Of a stretch of 47,449 bases of DNA, positions 18,171 to 28,084 are shown in pieces. The stretch is from Phaeodactylibacter luteus (GTDB lineage: Bacteria > Bacteroidota > Bacteroidia > Chitinophagales > Saprospiraceae), in NCBI RefSeq assembly GCF_007993045.1, contig NZ_VOOR01000043.1, positions 1 through 47,449 of the forward strand, written 5' to 3'. The notes under the pieces were generated by a model. The model made no database searches. It saw only the letters and a list, made by a program, of their open reading frames with translations, and was not told the DNA's origin. Numbering within the stretch: position 1 is the first letter of the stretch; every line of letters begins with the position of its first letter. Both the position numbers and the translations under genes were made by a program.

Positions 18171-18273
18171 GGGGGGCCTGCCCCTGCCTGAGGGCAGGAG
18201 CCGCTATGCTACGGGGCTCGCTCTTCGCTCGGCCCTATCGGGCTTGCCACCCCTCCGCAGCGCTAGGCCAGTA
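18171..18273 (+). repeat. Dispersed intergenic repeat, copy 4
   Basis: Plus orientation: GGGGGGCCTGCCCCTGCC, AGGGCAGGAGCCGC, TATGCTACGGGGCTCGCTC, TTCGCTCGGCCCTATCGGGC, CCCCTCCGCAGCGCTAGGCC. It fills the gap between the convergent conserved hypothetical and the purine nucleoside phosphorylase gene, where it could also end transcription. Confidence 0.85.
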
Positions 18274-18311
18274 TCAAGCTTGTCCTATTGCATGCTGTAA
18301 GTGGTAGTGCG

Positions 18312-19151
18312 TTAGGCGCCCGGCAGCAGATCTGGCAGCAAGGCTGACAAAATCTGCCTCATCTTAGGCTCTGCCCCTTGGGCTACCGCAATGACCTCAT
18401 CCACCGTAGTTTCTGTGAGCTCTTCGATCGGGTAGCATTTGTTGGTCGCTACGCTCATGACGAGGACCGGGAGCTCCATATGACGGGCCACGAGCACTTC
18501 TGGTATGGTAGACATGCCCACCAGATCGGCCCCGATGATATGGGCAAATCGGTACTCTGCCGGGGTCTCCAGGTTGGGGCCCTGCAGCCCAAGGTATACC
18601 CCCTCATGCGCACGTATGCCCAATGCTGCAGCCGCTTTCAGCCCTACGGCATTGAGCTGACGGTCGTAGGCCTGCAGCATATCCGGGAAACGCGGCCCGA
18701 GGCGCTCATCGTTTTCGCCACGTAGCGGATTTTCCGGGTGGAGGTTGATGTGGTCACGGACAAAAACGATATCTCCGGCTTCGATGTGCGGGTTCACACT
18801 CCCCGCAGCATTGGAGATGACCAAGCGCTGGACACCGAGCGCATGCAGCACCCTGACAGGGAAAGTGATCTGTCTGGCAGAGTACCCTTCATAATAATGG
18901 AAACGGCCAGCCATCGCCACTACTGCTTTGCCCTCGAAATACCCGAATACCAGCTTGCCTTTGTGGCTTTGCACAGTGGAGGCTGGGAAATGAGGGATAT
19001 CCGTGTAGGCGATTTCAGCAGCGGTCTCGATGTGGCCGGCCAGATCGCTCAGGCCAGTGCCCAAGATGATGCCCAGCTCGGGCTTGAAGCCGGTCCGGGC
19101 GCGGATACTGCTAAGGGCTTCTTGTATTTGGTCGAAGAGCGGTTGAGCCAT
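18312..19151 (-). CDS. Purine-nucleoside phosphorylase (trimeric, PNP/MTAP family)
   Basis: A 279-residue enzyme that splits purine (deoxy)nucleosides with phosphate into base and (deoxy)ribose-1-phosphate for salvage. Family signatures are GIILGTGLSDLA (phosphate loop), FPASTVQSHKGKLVFG, GRFHYYEGY, LVISNAAGSVNP, FVRDHINL, VYLGLQGPNLETPAE and DLVGMSTIPEV. The final SVATNKCYP segment holds the base-contacting Asn. Length and motifs fit the homotrimeric type rather than hexameric DeoD. The gene stands alone on the minus strand. The ATG at 19151 begins MAQPLFDQIQEAL, a normal N-terminus for the family. Confidence 0.95.
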   Translation of the reverse strand: MAQPLFDQIQEALSSIRARTGFKPELGIILGTGLSDLAGHIETAAEIAYTDIPHFPASTVQSHKGKLVFGYFEGKAVVAMAGRFHYYEGYSARQITFPVRVLHALGVQRLVISNAAGSVNPHIEAGDIVFVRDHINLHPENPLRGENDERLGPRFPDMLQAYDRQLNAVGLKAAAALGIRAHEGVYLGLQGPNLETPAEYRFAHIIGADLVGMSTIPEVLVARHMELPVLVMSVATNKCYPIEELTETTVDEVIAVAQGAEPKMRQILSALLPDLLPGA

Positions 19152-19240
19152 GTGCTTTTAGCTGCAAGATAATTTAAAAATTGGGGCCGCCCGGCAAAGC
19201 TGCGTGAAATAAAAACCCAGAGCAAAATAGCAATGTGAGT

Positions 19241-19271
19241 TTGTACAGTGCAGCATGATTTTTTACTTTAG
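19241..19271 (+). promoter_or_regulatory. Possible promoter upstream of the secreted protein gene
   Basis: TTG (19241-19243) and TACTTTAG (19264-19271) are 20 nt apart; the -7 box ends AG rather than TG. It lies about 190 bp before the ATG at 19459, so the leader would be long. The remaining bases of this 307-bp gap (19152-19458) show no gene. Confidence 0.3.
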
Positions 19272-19458
19272 CAGCTTATTCATCAGACTTTGGTGTGCTG
19301 GGCAGAGCAAAGCGGGAAGCATGCTGTTTCCAGGCCACGCGCAGGCTTTTATCACGCTCTCAATAGCTGGAAAAAGGCCCAGCGTGGGAAGGAAAGCGCC
19401 ATTTCAACCTTACAATGCCCCCCTACGCCAAGGCCATCACTCAGACACATAACACCCT

Positions 19459-21051
19459 ATGCAATTACTACGCCTAACCCTACTGCTTTCTTTTTTTGCC
19501 ATAGTACAGCAAGCCGCTGCCCAAGATCGTTGGGAGCATACGGAAGGGGAAACGTACACAGTCGACTCCCCCCGCAGCGAAGCGGCGGTGGCCAATGGGT
19601 ATCATTACACCATGGACTACCTGTCGTACAACTGGCCAAGAGACCGGAATACGCCCGTACAACTCACCAAGCGCGACGGGGATGCCCAACAAATCGCAGT
19701 GCGGAGCTACAAACGGAGCGATATCGGGCACGACTTCAAGGCCAAGACGCTGATTGTGCTGAAAGAGCGGCTTTATTTTGTCTATTTTATTTACAAAGAC
19801 GAAGAAGAGCAGCATGAACTCTACGCGGTAGAGCTGGACCAGGAAACGCTCGAGTTCGCAGCAGAGCCGGTGCAGCTCCTTAAAGCTAAAGCGAGTTGGA
19901 TAGGCCACACCTACCTGGCCCATATCAAAGTTGCGCCCGGGCAGGAGTTCTTTACGGTCCGCAGCGCATCGGGCATGTATAGCCAAGAGCTGGCAAGAGG
20001 GGGAGTTGTCCGGTATTTTGATGCCCAGCTGCAACTCCTGCAAGCCGTGGAGGTGGACGTGCCTGAGGGCATGAGCAGAGGGCTAAAGCAGAGGGAGGAG
20101 GCGCTTTTCGACAACGGCGCCCACGTCCTCGTTTACACAAAAGACGGCTCGGAGGCCACTGTTGCGTTCCGGGTCTCGATGAAGGGCAGCCCAGAAGGCA
20201 AGTGGTGCAGCATCTCCCATGAGCCCGGGGCTTTTTACCCCAAAACTGTATCCGTAGCCCCTGCAGGAGAAGGCCTTGTTGTAGGCGGGGTATATTCTGA
20301 GGAGAACACCAAATACGAAACGGCAAAAGGCTTTTTTACGGCGGCAATAGCCCTCCCAACAGGGGAGGTATCTGCTTTTTACAAAACGCCCTTCAAGCCG
20401 GGCACCCTCCGCAAAGCTATGCCAGAGGACATCCGCGATGAGATAGAGGAAGACGAAAACCTCCTGGAGATTGATGGGCTGAGGGCACAGTACGTACAGA
20501 GCTGGGGCGAGCATGGCACGATCGTTGCGGCAGAGCATTGGCGCAACATTACCATCGGCAAAGAAAGGTTGTTCCTGAAGCGGAGGATCAATAAAGGGAG
20601 AAAGGATGCCTACGAAGGCAAGGCGTACCAGTATTCGGATTCTGGCCAACGGTTCAGTAAAGAAAGAGATTGGTACATCGGCTTGGTGAGCCCATCAGGA
20701 GAACTGAAGTGGACGGTGCACGTAGATGCGATCAATACGTTCAGCCATTACTTGAACCAAACTGGCATAACATGGGCAAGCCCGGAGCATTTCCACCTGT
20801 TGCACTGGGGGGATACGGTAGACGAATTCGAGTTTACAAGCCTTTTCCATGTCATGATCACCCCGGATGGGGCCTTCAGCAACTCTATCATTTACCAAGA
20901 TGTGGATTGGGGCTACTTCCTCCCTTATTTTGATGACACAGTGCGGCAGGTGTCAGCAGAAGGGCAGGCTGCTGTGTTTTATATCGCTTCTGTTGCTTCC
21001 GCATTGAGCAAGCGGCGAAAGCTGGTCATCCTGCGCTGGAATGCAGAATAA
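19459..21051 (+). CDS. Secreted protein of unknown function
   Basis: The 530-residue product has a clear signal peptide (MQLLRLTLLLSFFAIVQQAA, cut after AAA before Gln). The mature part is rich in short beta-like segments alternating with acidic and aromatic residues, for example LYFVYFIYKDEEEQHELYAV, and looks like a beta-propeller or all-beta fold; this is an impression, not a match. No catalytic motif, lipobox, C-terminal sorting domain or membrane helix is visible. It probably sits in the periplasm. Its neighbours (PNP and mqnC, both on the other strand) give no functional hint. I do not recognise the family. Confidence 0.6.
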   Translation: MQLLRLTLLLSFFAIVQQAAAQDRWEHTEGETYTVDSPRSEAAVANGYHYTMDYLSYNWPRDRNTPVQLTKRDGDAQQIAVRSYKRSDIGHDFKAKTLIVLKERLYFVYFIYKDEEEQHELYAVELDQETLEFAAEPVQLLKAKASWIGHTYLAHIKVAPGQEFFTVRSASGMYSQELARGGVVRYFDAQLQLLQAVEVDVPEGMSRGLKQREEALFDNGAHVLVYTKDGSEATVAFRVSMKGSPEGKWCSISHEPGAFYPKTVSVAPAGEGLVVGGVYSEENTKYETAKGFFTAAIALPTGEVSAFYKTPFKPGTLRKAMPEDIRDEIEEDENLLEIDGLRAQYVQSWGEHGTIVAAEHWRNITIGKERLFLKRRINKGRKDAYEGKAYQYSDSGQRFSKERDWYIGLVSPSGELKWTVHVDAINTFSHYLNQTGITWASPEHFHLLHWGDTVDEFEFTSLFHVMITPDGAFSNSIIYQDVDWGYFLPYFDDTVRQVSAEGQAAVFYIASVASALSKRRKLVILRWNAE

Positions 21052-21133
21052 GGGGCTCAGCAAGCGCCCGTTGGCGCATAGGGGCAACAGCAGCTGAGGT
21101 GAACCCCCAAAATGCAAAGCCCACTGTGCCCGC

Positions 21134-22276
21134 TTAGTCCACGATCATTTCTTGCGTATCGAGCTCCTGTTGGCGGATATTCTCCGGGAGGTCGATGAAT
21201 TCATACTCCTGATTGCGCAATTGCGGCACGTAGCCTGCCTCGCGTATTGCTTCCTGTATGCCGTTGGCGGTAAAGCGGAAGCGGGCCCCTGCAGCCGACA
21301 CCACGTTCTCCTCGATCATGATAGAGCCGAAGTCATTGGCGCCGGCGTGGAGGCAAAGCTGTGCTACCTGTTTGCCCACGGTGAGCCAGGAAGCCTGTAT
21401 GTTGGTGATATTGGGCAGCATAATCCGGCTCATGGCGATCATGCGCACGTACTCGTCCCCTGTACAAGTATTGCGCGCCCGTTTGAGGCGGCGCAGGATG
21501 GTGTCTTCATCTTGGAAAGGCCAGGGGATAAATGCAATGAACCCCTTGGCCCCCTGCGGCCGCATATCCTGTACTTCCCGGATGCGCACCAGGTGGTCCA
21601 TGCGCTCAAGATTAGTCTCTATATGGCCAAACATCATAGTGGCTGAGGTGGTCAGGCCTACCTTATGGGCAGCGTGCATGACGTCGAGCCATTCTTGCCC
21701 TCCGCATTTGCCCTTAGAGATCAGCCGGCGCACCCGGTCGCTCAGGATTTCGGCCCCTGCGCCAGGCAGGGAATCGAGCCCGGCCTCTTTCAGCGCCCGG
21801 AGCACTTCTTCGTGGCTCTGGCTTTCGAGCTGAGCAATGTGGGCAATTTCTGGCGGGCCGAGGGCATGCAGCTTCAGGTCGGGGTAGAGCCCCTTCAGCT
21901 GCCGGAACAAGTCGGTGTAGAAAGCCAGCCCAAGGTCGGGGTGGTGCCCACCTTGCAGCAGCAGCTGCCGCCCACCGAAAGCATACAGCTCGTCAATTTT
22001 CTTTTTGTACTCCTCTATGCTAGTCGTGTAAGACTCCTCGTGGCCTGGCCGCCGGTAAAAGTTGCAGAACTTGCAGTTGGCAATGCAGACATTGGTCGTA
22101 TTGGAGTTGCGGTCGATGATCCAGCTTACCTTGTTGTGCGGCACTTGGCGCTGCCGGAGCTGATGCCCCACATGCATAAGCTCGGCAGTGGTAGCATTTT
22201 CAAAAAGGAAGACCCCCTCTTCAGCAGCGAGGTGTTCCAGGTTGAGGGCACGGTGTAGAAGCTGATCGACATTCAT
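21134..22276 (-). CDS. mqnC: Cyclic dehypoxanthinyl futalosine synthase (radical SAM)
   Basis: A 380-residue radical SAM enzyme of the futalosine pathway to menaquinone; it closes dehypoxanthine futalosine to the cyclic form. The Fe-S cluster Cys are C64, C68 and C71 in NVCIANCKFCNFYR. Other family marks are LLQGGHHPDLGLAFY, SLPGAGAEILSDRVR, TTSATMMFGHIE, FIPWPFQDEDT and GANDFGSIMIEENVVSAAG. It implies menaquinone-based respiration. Other mqn genes are not in the window, which is usual because they are scattered in Bacteroidota. Minus-strand TATATTTG (22306-22313) could be its -7 box, 30 bp before the ATG, but the -33 part is unclear. Confidence 0.96.
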   Translation of the reverse strand: MNVDQLLHRALNLEHLAAEEGVFLFENATTAELMHVGHQLRQRQVPHNKVSWIIDRNSNTTNVCIANCKFCNFYRRPGHEESYTTSIEEYKKKIDELYAFGGRQLLLQGGHHPDLGLAFYTDLFRQLKGLYPDLKLHALGPPEIAHIAQLESQSHEEVLRALKEAGLDSLPGAGAEILSDRVRRLISKGKCGGQEWLDVMHAAHKVGLTTSATMMFGHIETNLERMDHLVRIREVQDMRPQGAKGFIAFIPWPFQDEDTILRRLKRARNTCTGDEYVRMIAMSRIMLPNITNIQASWLTVGKQVAQLCLHAGANDFGSIMIEENVVSAAGARFRFTANGIQEAIREAGYVPQLRNQEYEFIDLPENIRQQELDTQEMIVD

Positions 22277-22396
22277 CGGTTATCTTTTTTCATTTTTTCA
22301 GGGAACAAATATACAGCCGCCTGGTTTGCCAGCCCCCCTCAGTTCGTTCAAAATGATTTGAAAGCAGGGCTTTGCAACGGCCAAATCCACAGCAGC

Positions 22397-22427
22397 TTGC
22401 TTTTCAGCAAATAAGCCCTTATATTTG
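22397..22427 (+). promoter_or_regulatory. Promoter of the rimP-nusA(-infB) cluster
   Basis: TTG (22397-22399), 20 nt, TATATTTG (22420-22427) is a full match to the Bacteroidota promoter form. The predicted transcript starts near 22433 and has a leader of about 100 nt containing the hairpin at 22444-22475. Confidence 0.7.
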
Positions 22428-22443
22428 CGCCAGAGCACTGAAC

Positions 22444-22475
22444 TAAGCAAAGAGGGAACGTTGACGCGTTCCCTC
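22444..22475 (+). promoter_or_regulatory. rimP leader hairpin (possible autoregulatory element)
   Basis: A perfect 14-bp stem (GCAAAGAGGGAACG with CGTTCCCTCTTTGC; coordinates approximate to a few bases) closes a short loop about 60 nt before the rimP GTG. No T-run follows, so it is not a simple terminator. It would be the first structure in the rimP-nusA mRNA. RNA structures before rimP-nusA clusters are known in other bacteria; a role in autoregulation here is inference. Confidence 0.55.
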
Positions 22476-22533
22476 TTTGCGTTGTATGCCTTGCCCGACG
22501 AAAAGAAGTTTTTGATCAACGATTCTGAAAATT

Positions 22534-23007
22534 GTGGTAGAAGAAAAAATTACAGACCTGCTGGAGGAGAAGTTCCGGGAAGATGCTTTCTCGGAATGCT
22601 TCCTAGTAGACCTCAAGCTGCACGCCAACAACAAACTGGAGGTTTTTGTGGACAGCGACTTTGGCATTACGTTCGAAACCTGCCAAAAGCTGAGCCGCTA
22701 CCTCGAGCAATACCTCGATGAGGAGAAGTGGCTGGGCGAGCGCTACACCCTCGAAGTGTCTTCCCCTGGCGTAGGCCGGCCGCTCAAACTCTTGCGGCAG
22801 TACCCCAACAACGTAGGGCGAAAGCTGGAAGTGAAGCTGACCGATGGGGAAAAGCGCTCGGGCATCCTCAAGGAAGTGCAGGAAAGCGGTATCGTATTGG
22901 AAGAAAAAGTAAGGGTCAAAGACGGCAAACGGAATAAAACAGAAATTGCCGAAATCGAGATTGCCTTTGGCAGTATCGCTGAGGCCAGAGTGAAAGTCAC
23001 CTTTTAG
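22534..23007 (+). CDS. rimP: Ribosome maturation factor RimP
   Basis: A 157-residue protein needed for 30S subunit maturation. The N-terminal domain holds LLVDLKL-like strands with VFVDSDFGITFETCQKLSRY, and the RimP signature is YTLEVSSPGVGRPLKLLRQY. A C-terminal SH3-like domain follows (VKLTDGEKRSGILKEVQE). I take GTG 22534 as start (VEEKITDLLEEKF); no ATG lies in frame upstream within the leader. Gene order rimP-nusA-infB is conserved in most bacteria. Confidence 0.95.
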   Translation: MVEEKITDLLEEKFREDAFSECFLVDLKLHANNKLEVFVDSDFGITFETCQKLSRYLEQYLDEEKWLGERYTLEVSSPGVGRPLKLLRQYPNNVGRKLEVKLTDGEKRSGILKEVQESGIVLEEKVRVKDGKRNKTEIAEIEIAFGSIAEARVKVTF

Positions 23008-23164
23008 CGCTTGTTGGGAGCGGCTTCTTCAGGAAAACTTAGCGAGGAGGCCTAGCCCCTAAAGTGTTGATTTGCAATAGGGACGAGCACTAAACATGCT
23101 TTGGGTTAAATACAATCAATCAACCTGCCCCTGTAGGGGCAGGCTTAAATAGACTAGCAGAACC

Positions 23165-24406
23165 ATGATGAACCTGGTGGAAACCTTCTCGGAGTTCAAG
23201 TCCGGGAAGAATATTGACCGGCCGACGATGGTAAGGGTACTGGAAGATGTCTTCCGTACGCTGATCCGGAAAAAGTTCGGCACCGATGAAAACTTTGACG
23301 TGATCGTCAATACGACAAAGGGGGACCTTGAGCTGTGGCGCGTCCGCGAGATTGTGCCCGATGGCGAAGTGACCGACGACCGCAGCCAAATTTCCATCTC
23401 TGAAGCCCTCTCTATCGATGAGGACTATGAAATCGGGGAAGAGTGCTATGAGCAGCTGCACCTGGAGGACTTTGGGCGGCGTGCCATTATGGCTGCCCGC
23501 CAAACCCTCATCTCCAGGATTATGGAGCTGGAAAAGGATGAGATCTACAAGCGCTACAGCGAGCGCATTGGCGAAGTCATCGTTGGCGAGGTACACCAAA
23601 TCCTCAAGCGGGAGTTCTTAGTACTGGACGATGCCACCGGCAATGAGCTGGTGCTGCCCCGCAGTGAGACTATCCGTGGCGACTTTTTCCGCAAGGGCGA
23701 TATGGTGCGCGGGGTGATCAAAGCCGTAGAAATGCGGAACAACAACCCTGCTGTGATCATGTCCCGTACAGATGCTCTCTTCCTCGAGAAACTGCTCGAG
23801 CAGGAAGTGCCTGAAATCGAGGACGGGCTGATTACCATTCAGCGCATTGAGCGCATCCCCGGCGACCGGGCGAAAGTAGCGGTAGAGTCTTACGACGACC
23901 GCATCGACCCCGTAGGGGCTTGTGTGGGCATGAAGGGGTCCCGCATTCATGGTATCGTGCGCGAGCTGCGCAACGAGAACATTGATATCGTCAATTATAC
24001 GAACAACGACAGCCTTTTCATACAGCGTGCCCTTACGCCCGCCAAAATCAGCCGTATCGACCTCAACCAGGAAACTATGCGGGCGGAGGTATTCCTCGAG
24101 CCCGATCAGGTGTCTTTGGCTATCGGCAAAGGCGGCACCAATATCAAGCTGGCCAGCCGCCTGACCGGCTACGAAATCGACGTATTCCGCAATACCGTAC
24201 AGGAAATTGAAATCGACGATGTCGATCTGGACGAATTTGCAGATGAAATCGACAGCTGGGTCATTGATGCCTTCAAGGCTATCGGCTGCGATACCGCCCG
24301 TTCTGTGCTCGAGCTGAGCAAGGATGAGCTCCTGCGCCGTACAGACTTGGAGGAGGAAACCATCGACGATGTGATGGGGATCTTGGCTGCTGAGTTTGAA
24401 GATTAA
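23165..24406 (+). CDS. nusA: Transcription termination/antitermination factor NusA
   Basis: The 413-residue NusA has an N-terminal RNA-polymerase-binding domain (MNLVETFSEFKSGKNIDRPT), an S1 domain (about 130-200, GEVIVGEVHQILKREFLVLD) and two KH domains (CVGMKGSRIHGIVRELRNEN and SLAIGKGGTNIKLASRLTGY). A short acidic C-terminal helical region follows (LLRRTDLEEETIDDVMG). The acidic repeats of the E. coli protein are absent, as usual in this phylum. It modulates pausing, termination and rRNA antitermination. It starts 157 bp after rimP; the gap holds a small GC hairpin (CTGCCCCTGTAGGGGCAG near 23125). Confidence 0.97.
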   Translation: MMNLVETFSEFKSGKNIDRPTMVRVLEDVFRTLIRKKFGTDENFDVIVNTTKGDLELWRVREIVPDGEVTDDRSQISISEALSIDEDYEIGEECYEQLHLEDFGRRAIMAARQTLISRIMELEKDEIYKRYSERIGEVIVGEVHQILKREFLVLDDATGNELVLPRSETIRGDFFRKGDMVRGVIKAVEMRNNNPAVIMSRTDALFLEKLLEQEVPEIEDGLITIQRIERIPGDRAKVAVESYDDRIDPVGACVGMKGSRIHGIVRELRNENIDIVNYTNNDSLFIQRALTPAKISRIDLNQETMRAEVFLEPDQVSLAIGKGGTNIKLASRLTGYEIDVFRNTVQEIEIDDVDLDEFADEIDSWVIDAFKAIGCDTARSVLELSKDELLRRTDLEEETIDDVMGILAAEFED

Positions 24407-24439
24407 GCAGAGCGGTAGTTGGCTAGCCCTGGCTTCAAT

Positions 24440-24546
24440 AGGGCATCGGGCTAGCGCTGCGGAGGGGTGGCCAGCCCGATAGGGCCGAGCGAAGAGCGAG
24501 CCCCGCAGCATAGCGGCTCCTGCCGTGGGGCAGGGGAAGCCCCCTA
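24440..24546 (-). repeat. Dispersed intergenic repeat, copy 5
   Basis: Minus orientation: GGGCATCGGGCTAGCGCTGC, GGAGGGGTGGCCAGCCCGAT, AGGGCCGAGCGAAGAGCGAG, CCCCGCAGCATAGCGGC, then the stem CCTGCCGTGGGGCAGGGG. It separates nusA from infB and makes this cluster looser than usual. Confidence 0.85.
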
Positions 24547-24594
24547 AAAACAGCGCTCTGGTTTGTGCCCATAGCTTCAATGCTAAATAATAAG

Positions 24595-24634
24595 GCTCCC
24601 GGCCTGCCCGTGTATGCATAGGCGGGCCGGGAGA
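24595..24634 (+). terminator. GC-rich hairpin after nusA (possible terminator)
   Basis: CTCCCGGCCTGCC pairs with GGCGGGCCGGGAG (one G-U) across a loop of about 13 nt. Only an A-rich stretch follows, so termination is uncertain. Confidence 0.4.
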
Positions 24635-24786
24635 AATAAGCCCGGCGGGAACAAAAAAAGAAATGGGCGAACTCTTTAAGGCCACTTTGCGTTGGCTGCA
24701 GGAGAGCCTTGAGTCATGAAAGTGCTCATAATTAGGATTTTCAGGGTTTTTGCCCTGTAGATTTACGGATTAGACCGTAATCGTCT

Positions 24787-24794
24787 TATCTTTG
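24787..24794 (+). promoter_or_regulatory. Candidate -7 box of an infB promoter
   Basis: TATCTTTG matches TAnnTTTG. The -33 region is weak (GATTTACGG about 22 nt upstream) and overlaps the inverted repeat TTACGG-N6-CCGTAA. The leader to the infB ATG would be about 180 nt. An own promoter fits the 573-bp gap after nusA. Confidence 0.4.
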
Positions 24795-24979
24795 TGGCCG
24801 TGCTGCAAATTTTCTGGGAAAGACGGAAAGCACGCCACTTCAATAAGCATGATAGGCCATAGCTGATTTTTAAGTGCCATCTTCTATTTTATTCATCCAA
24901 ACAAGATTAATAAGATATGTAAAGGACTGAGCGAAGCTGATGCCTATCTGCCAACGTTGCAAAGTAGTAAAACTTCATA

Positions 24980-27900
24980 ATGGCGAAACGTTTAGTAAAG
25001 ATAGCTAAGGAATTGAACGTAGGTACCTCTACCATCGTAGACCACCTCACGAAGAGTGGGTTCGATATAGAGAACAAGCCTACGGCTAAAATCTCTGATG
25101 AGATGTATACCGAGCTCCTGAAGGAATTTCAGAAGTCGATAGCTATCAAAGAGAAAGCCGATCAGTTGGTGATCGGCAGCCGCCCTGCCGCTGAAAATGA
25201 AAAGCCCAAAGCCGAGCAAGACTCGAACGGGCTTCCTCCTCTCCCCAAAGTCCCCCCTGCAGCAGAAGCTCCCCAAAAAGAGGCCCCTCCGAAGCCTAAG
25301 CCGCTTATCCCGGATCAGGAAAAGCCTGCCGCGCAAAAGCCTGCCGTGGAGCAGCCTGCCGCAGCCGAGAAAGAGCCTGAGCCTAAGAAGGCTGAGGAGC
25401 CTGCTAAGCGCGGCCCTAAAATCTTGGGCAAGATTGATCTTGACGCCCGGGATAAATCAGGCCGCTTAAAGCAGAAGCCTGTGGTGGAAGAAACGCCTCC
25501 TGCTGCCCAAGAGCCGCAGAAAACAGAACAGCCAGAAACGCCCGCTGCCCAAGAGCCGCAGAAAACAGAAAAGGCGGAAACGCCAAAGCCTGAGGCCAAG
25601 GATCTGGAAGAGAAAAAAGAGCTGGCCAAGCCGGCTGAAGCAGAAGATAAGAAAACAGCCAAGCCGGCACCGTCCGAAACGGAAGCGCCGGCTGCTCCTG
25701 CTGCCAACGAGGATAAGCCTGCCGCCGGACAGCCTAAAACCGAACAGCCTGCTGCAAAAGCCCCTGCTGCGGAAGAAGGGCAAAAGGCGGAGCCTAAATC
25801 TGATGCGCCTGCTGATGCAGGTGCTGCGGAAAAAGCTGCTGCCAACCCCGGTGTTTTCAAAGCCGAAGCCCCCGAGCTGCGCGGGCTGAAGATATTGGGC
25901 AAAATCGACGTTGATAAAGTTGATCGTTCGGGCCGTGGCAAAAAGAAGAAAAAGGACGAAAAGAAGGATGCCCCAAGCGCAACCCCCGCAGCGGGCAATA
26001 ATGACGAGCCTCGTAAAAAGCGCAAGCGCAAGCGCAAAAAGGTAGCGCCTACAGAGACGGCCGGGCAGCGCAGCACTGCTGCCGGAGGAGGCAAAGCCCG
26101 CAAGCGCGGCAACCGCAAAGAGGATGAAGTCAAAGAGGTTTCCCAAAAGGAAATTGAAGATAAGATCAAGGCCACTATGGCCCGCATTTCTGGTGGCGGA
26201 AAACGCAAGCGCCAAAAATTGCGCCGCGATAACCGGGAGCGCCTGCGGGAACGGCAGGAAGAGCGGGAAATGGAAATGGAATCCAAATTCCTGGAAGTCA
26301 CTGAATTTATTTCAGTGCAGGAATTGGCCAACCTCATGGACGTGCCGGTCACGGATGTCATCATGACCTGTATGAACTTGGGGGTCATTGTATCGATCAA
26401 TCAACGCCTCGATGCTGAAATCATTGAGCTCGTAGCCGAAGAGTTTGAGCATGAAGTCAAATTCATTGATGCTGGCGAACAGGATGACGAGGAGGAAGAG
26501 ATCGTAGATGACCCTGAAGACCTGCAGCCCCGTGCGCCTATCGTTACGGTCATGGGCCACGTTGACCACGGTAAGACCTCTCTGCTCGACCACATCCGTA
26601 AGGCGAAGGTTGCTGATGCAGAGGCCGGTGGTATTACACAGCACATCGGTGCTTATGAAGTCAATGTAGGAGCAGATGATAAACGGATCACCTTCCTCGA
26701 TACCCCTGGCCACGAAGCTTTTACGGCTATGCGTGCCCGTGGTGCTAAGGTGACCGATATCGCCATCATTATCATTGCGGCGGACGACAACATCATGCCG
26801 CAGACTAAAGAAGCCATCAGCCACGCTCAGGCGGCGGGTGTGCCTATGGTGTTTGCCATCAATAAGGTGGATAAGCCGGGGGCGCAGCCTGAACGCATCA
26901 AACAGGAGCTGGCTTCTATGGACTTCCTCGTGGAAGAATGGGGCGGCAAATACCAATCCCAGGATATCTCCGCCAAAACGGGGCAGGGCATCGATGAGCT
27001 ATTGGAGAAAATCCTGCTGGAAGCCGAAATCCTGGAGCTGCAGGCCAACCCTGACCGTTTTGCCAGCGGTACGGTCATCGAGGCTTCTTTGGACAAGGGG
27101 CGGGGCTATGTCACCAAGCTTTTGGTGCAGACTGGCACCCTGCAAGTCGGCGACCCTATGGTGGCCGGTGAGCACTCTGGCAAAGTGAAGGCCATGTTCA
27201 ACGAATTTGGCAAGCGGGTCAAAGAGGCGGGGCCGTCTACTCCTGTCCTCGTACTGGGCTTGGGCGGCGCGCCACAAGCCGGCGAGCGCTTCCGTGTCCT
27301 AGAGTCTGAACAGGAAACCCGCCAACTGGCAACTAAGCGGGCGCAGATTGCAAGGGAGCAGGCCAACCGGGCAACCAAACGGATCAGCCTCGATGAAATC
27401 GGGCGCCGTCTGGCACTGGGCAGCTTTAAAGAGCTCAACCTCATTGTCAAAGGTGATGTGGATGGATCGGTCGAAGCCCTTTCTGACTCTCTCATCAAGC
27501 AGTCTATCGAAAGCGTACAGGTCAATGTCATCCACAAAGCTGTCGGGCAGATTATCGAATCTGATGTCCTCTTGGCTTCTGCTTCTGATGCTATTATCAT
27601 TGGTTTCCAGGTGCGCCCATCATTGGGGGCCCGCAAACTGGCTGAGCGCGAAGGTGTAGAGATCAATACTTACTCCATCATTTACGAAGCGATTGAGGAA
27701 ATCCGCTCGGCTATCGAGGGCATGCTCGAACCGACTAAGGAAGAGAAAATCGTTGCTCAGGTGGAAGTGCGCGAGGTGTTCAAAATCAGCAAAGTGGGCA
27801 CAGTTGCCGGCTGCTACGTGCAGGAAGGCAAAATTACCCGCAATACGCTGGTCCGCGTTATCCGGGACGGCATCGTGATCTACCCGACCAAAGAAGGGCA

Positions 27901-28060
27901 GACGGCAGAGCTCTCTTCCCTCAAGCGTTTCAAAGACGATGTGCGCGAGGTGAAAGCTGGGTTTGAATGCGGCCTTTCGGTAAACAATTACAACGATATC
28001 AAGGTGGGCGATACCATCGAAGGTTATGAGATTGTTGAAATCAAACAGACCCTTGATTAG
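24980..28060 (+). CDS. infB: Translation initiation factor IF-2
   Basis: A 1026-residue IF2 that brings initiator tRNA to the 30S subunit and drives subunit joining. The N-terminus ([20 protein letters not shown]) is an IF2_N module. Residues 70-430 are a long Ala/Pro/Glu/Lys linker that becomes strongly basic (KKRKRKRKK near 346-354) before the second IF2_N-like module ([20 protein letters not shown]). The linker repeats one motif, [16 protein letters not shown] at 147-162 and [16 protein letters not shown] at 304-319. The GTPase domain has G1 GHVDHGKT (526-533), DTPGHEAF and NKVDKPGA. Domains II-IV follow to the normal C-terminus. The total length is above the usual 890 because of the linker. 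Confidence 0.98.
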   Translation: MAKRLVKIAKELNVGTSTIVDHLTKSGFDIENKPTAKISDEMYTELLKEFQKSIAIKEKADQLVIGSRPAAENEKPKAEQDSNGLPPLPKVPPAAEAPQKEAPPKPKPLIPDQEKPAAQKPAVEQPAAAEKEPEPKKAEEPAKRGPKILGKIDLDARDKSGRLKQKPVVEETPPAAQEPQKTEQPETPAAQEPQKTEKAETPKPEAKDLEEKKELAKPAEAEDKKTAKPAPSETEAPAAPAANEDKPAAGQPKTEQPAAKAPAAEEGQKAEPKSDAPADAGAAEKAAANPGVFKAEAPELRGLKILGKIDVDKVDRSGRGKKKKKDEKKDAPSATPAAGNNDEPRKKRKRKRKKVAPTETAGQRSTAAGGGKARKRGNRKEDEVKEVSQKEIEDKIKATMARISGGGKRKRQKLRRDNRERLRERQEEREMEMESKFLEVTEFISVQELANLMDVPVTDVIMTCMNLGVIVSINQRLDAEIIELVAEEFEHEVKFIDAGEQDDEEEEIVDDPEDLQPRAPIVTVMGHVDHGKTSLLDHIRKAKVADAEAGGITQHIGAYEVNVGADDKRITFLDTPGHEAFTAMRARGAKVTDIAIIIIAADDNIMPQTKEAISHAQAAGVPMVFAINKVDKPGAQPERIKQELASMDFLVEEWGGKYQSQDISAKTGQGIDELLEKILLEAEILELQANPDRFASGTVIEASLDKGRGYVTKLLVQTGTLQVGDPMVAGEHSGKVKAMFNEFGKRVKEAGPSTPVLVLGLGGAPQAGERFRVLESEQETRQLATKRAQIAREQANRATKRISLDEIGRRLALGSFKELNLIVKGDVDGSVEALSDSLIKQSIESVQVNVIHKAVGQIIESDVLLASASDAIIIGFQVRPSLGARKLAEREGVEINTYSIIYEAIEEIRSAIEGMLEPTKEEKIVAQVEVREVFKISKVGTVAGCYVQEGKITRNTLVRVIRDGIVIYPTKEGQTAELSSLKRFKDDVREVKAGFECGLSVNNYNDIKVGDTIEGYEIVEIKQTLD

Positions 28061-28084
28061 GCTTCTGCCACTCGGTGAATAAGG

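Noticed and set aside
25315-26400. Long minus-strand ORF opposite infB
   Set aside because: It is a shadow of the GC-biased Ala/Lys/Glu repeat codons of the IF2 linker; its product is a Ser/Leu/Arg-rich low-complexity sequence.
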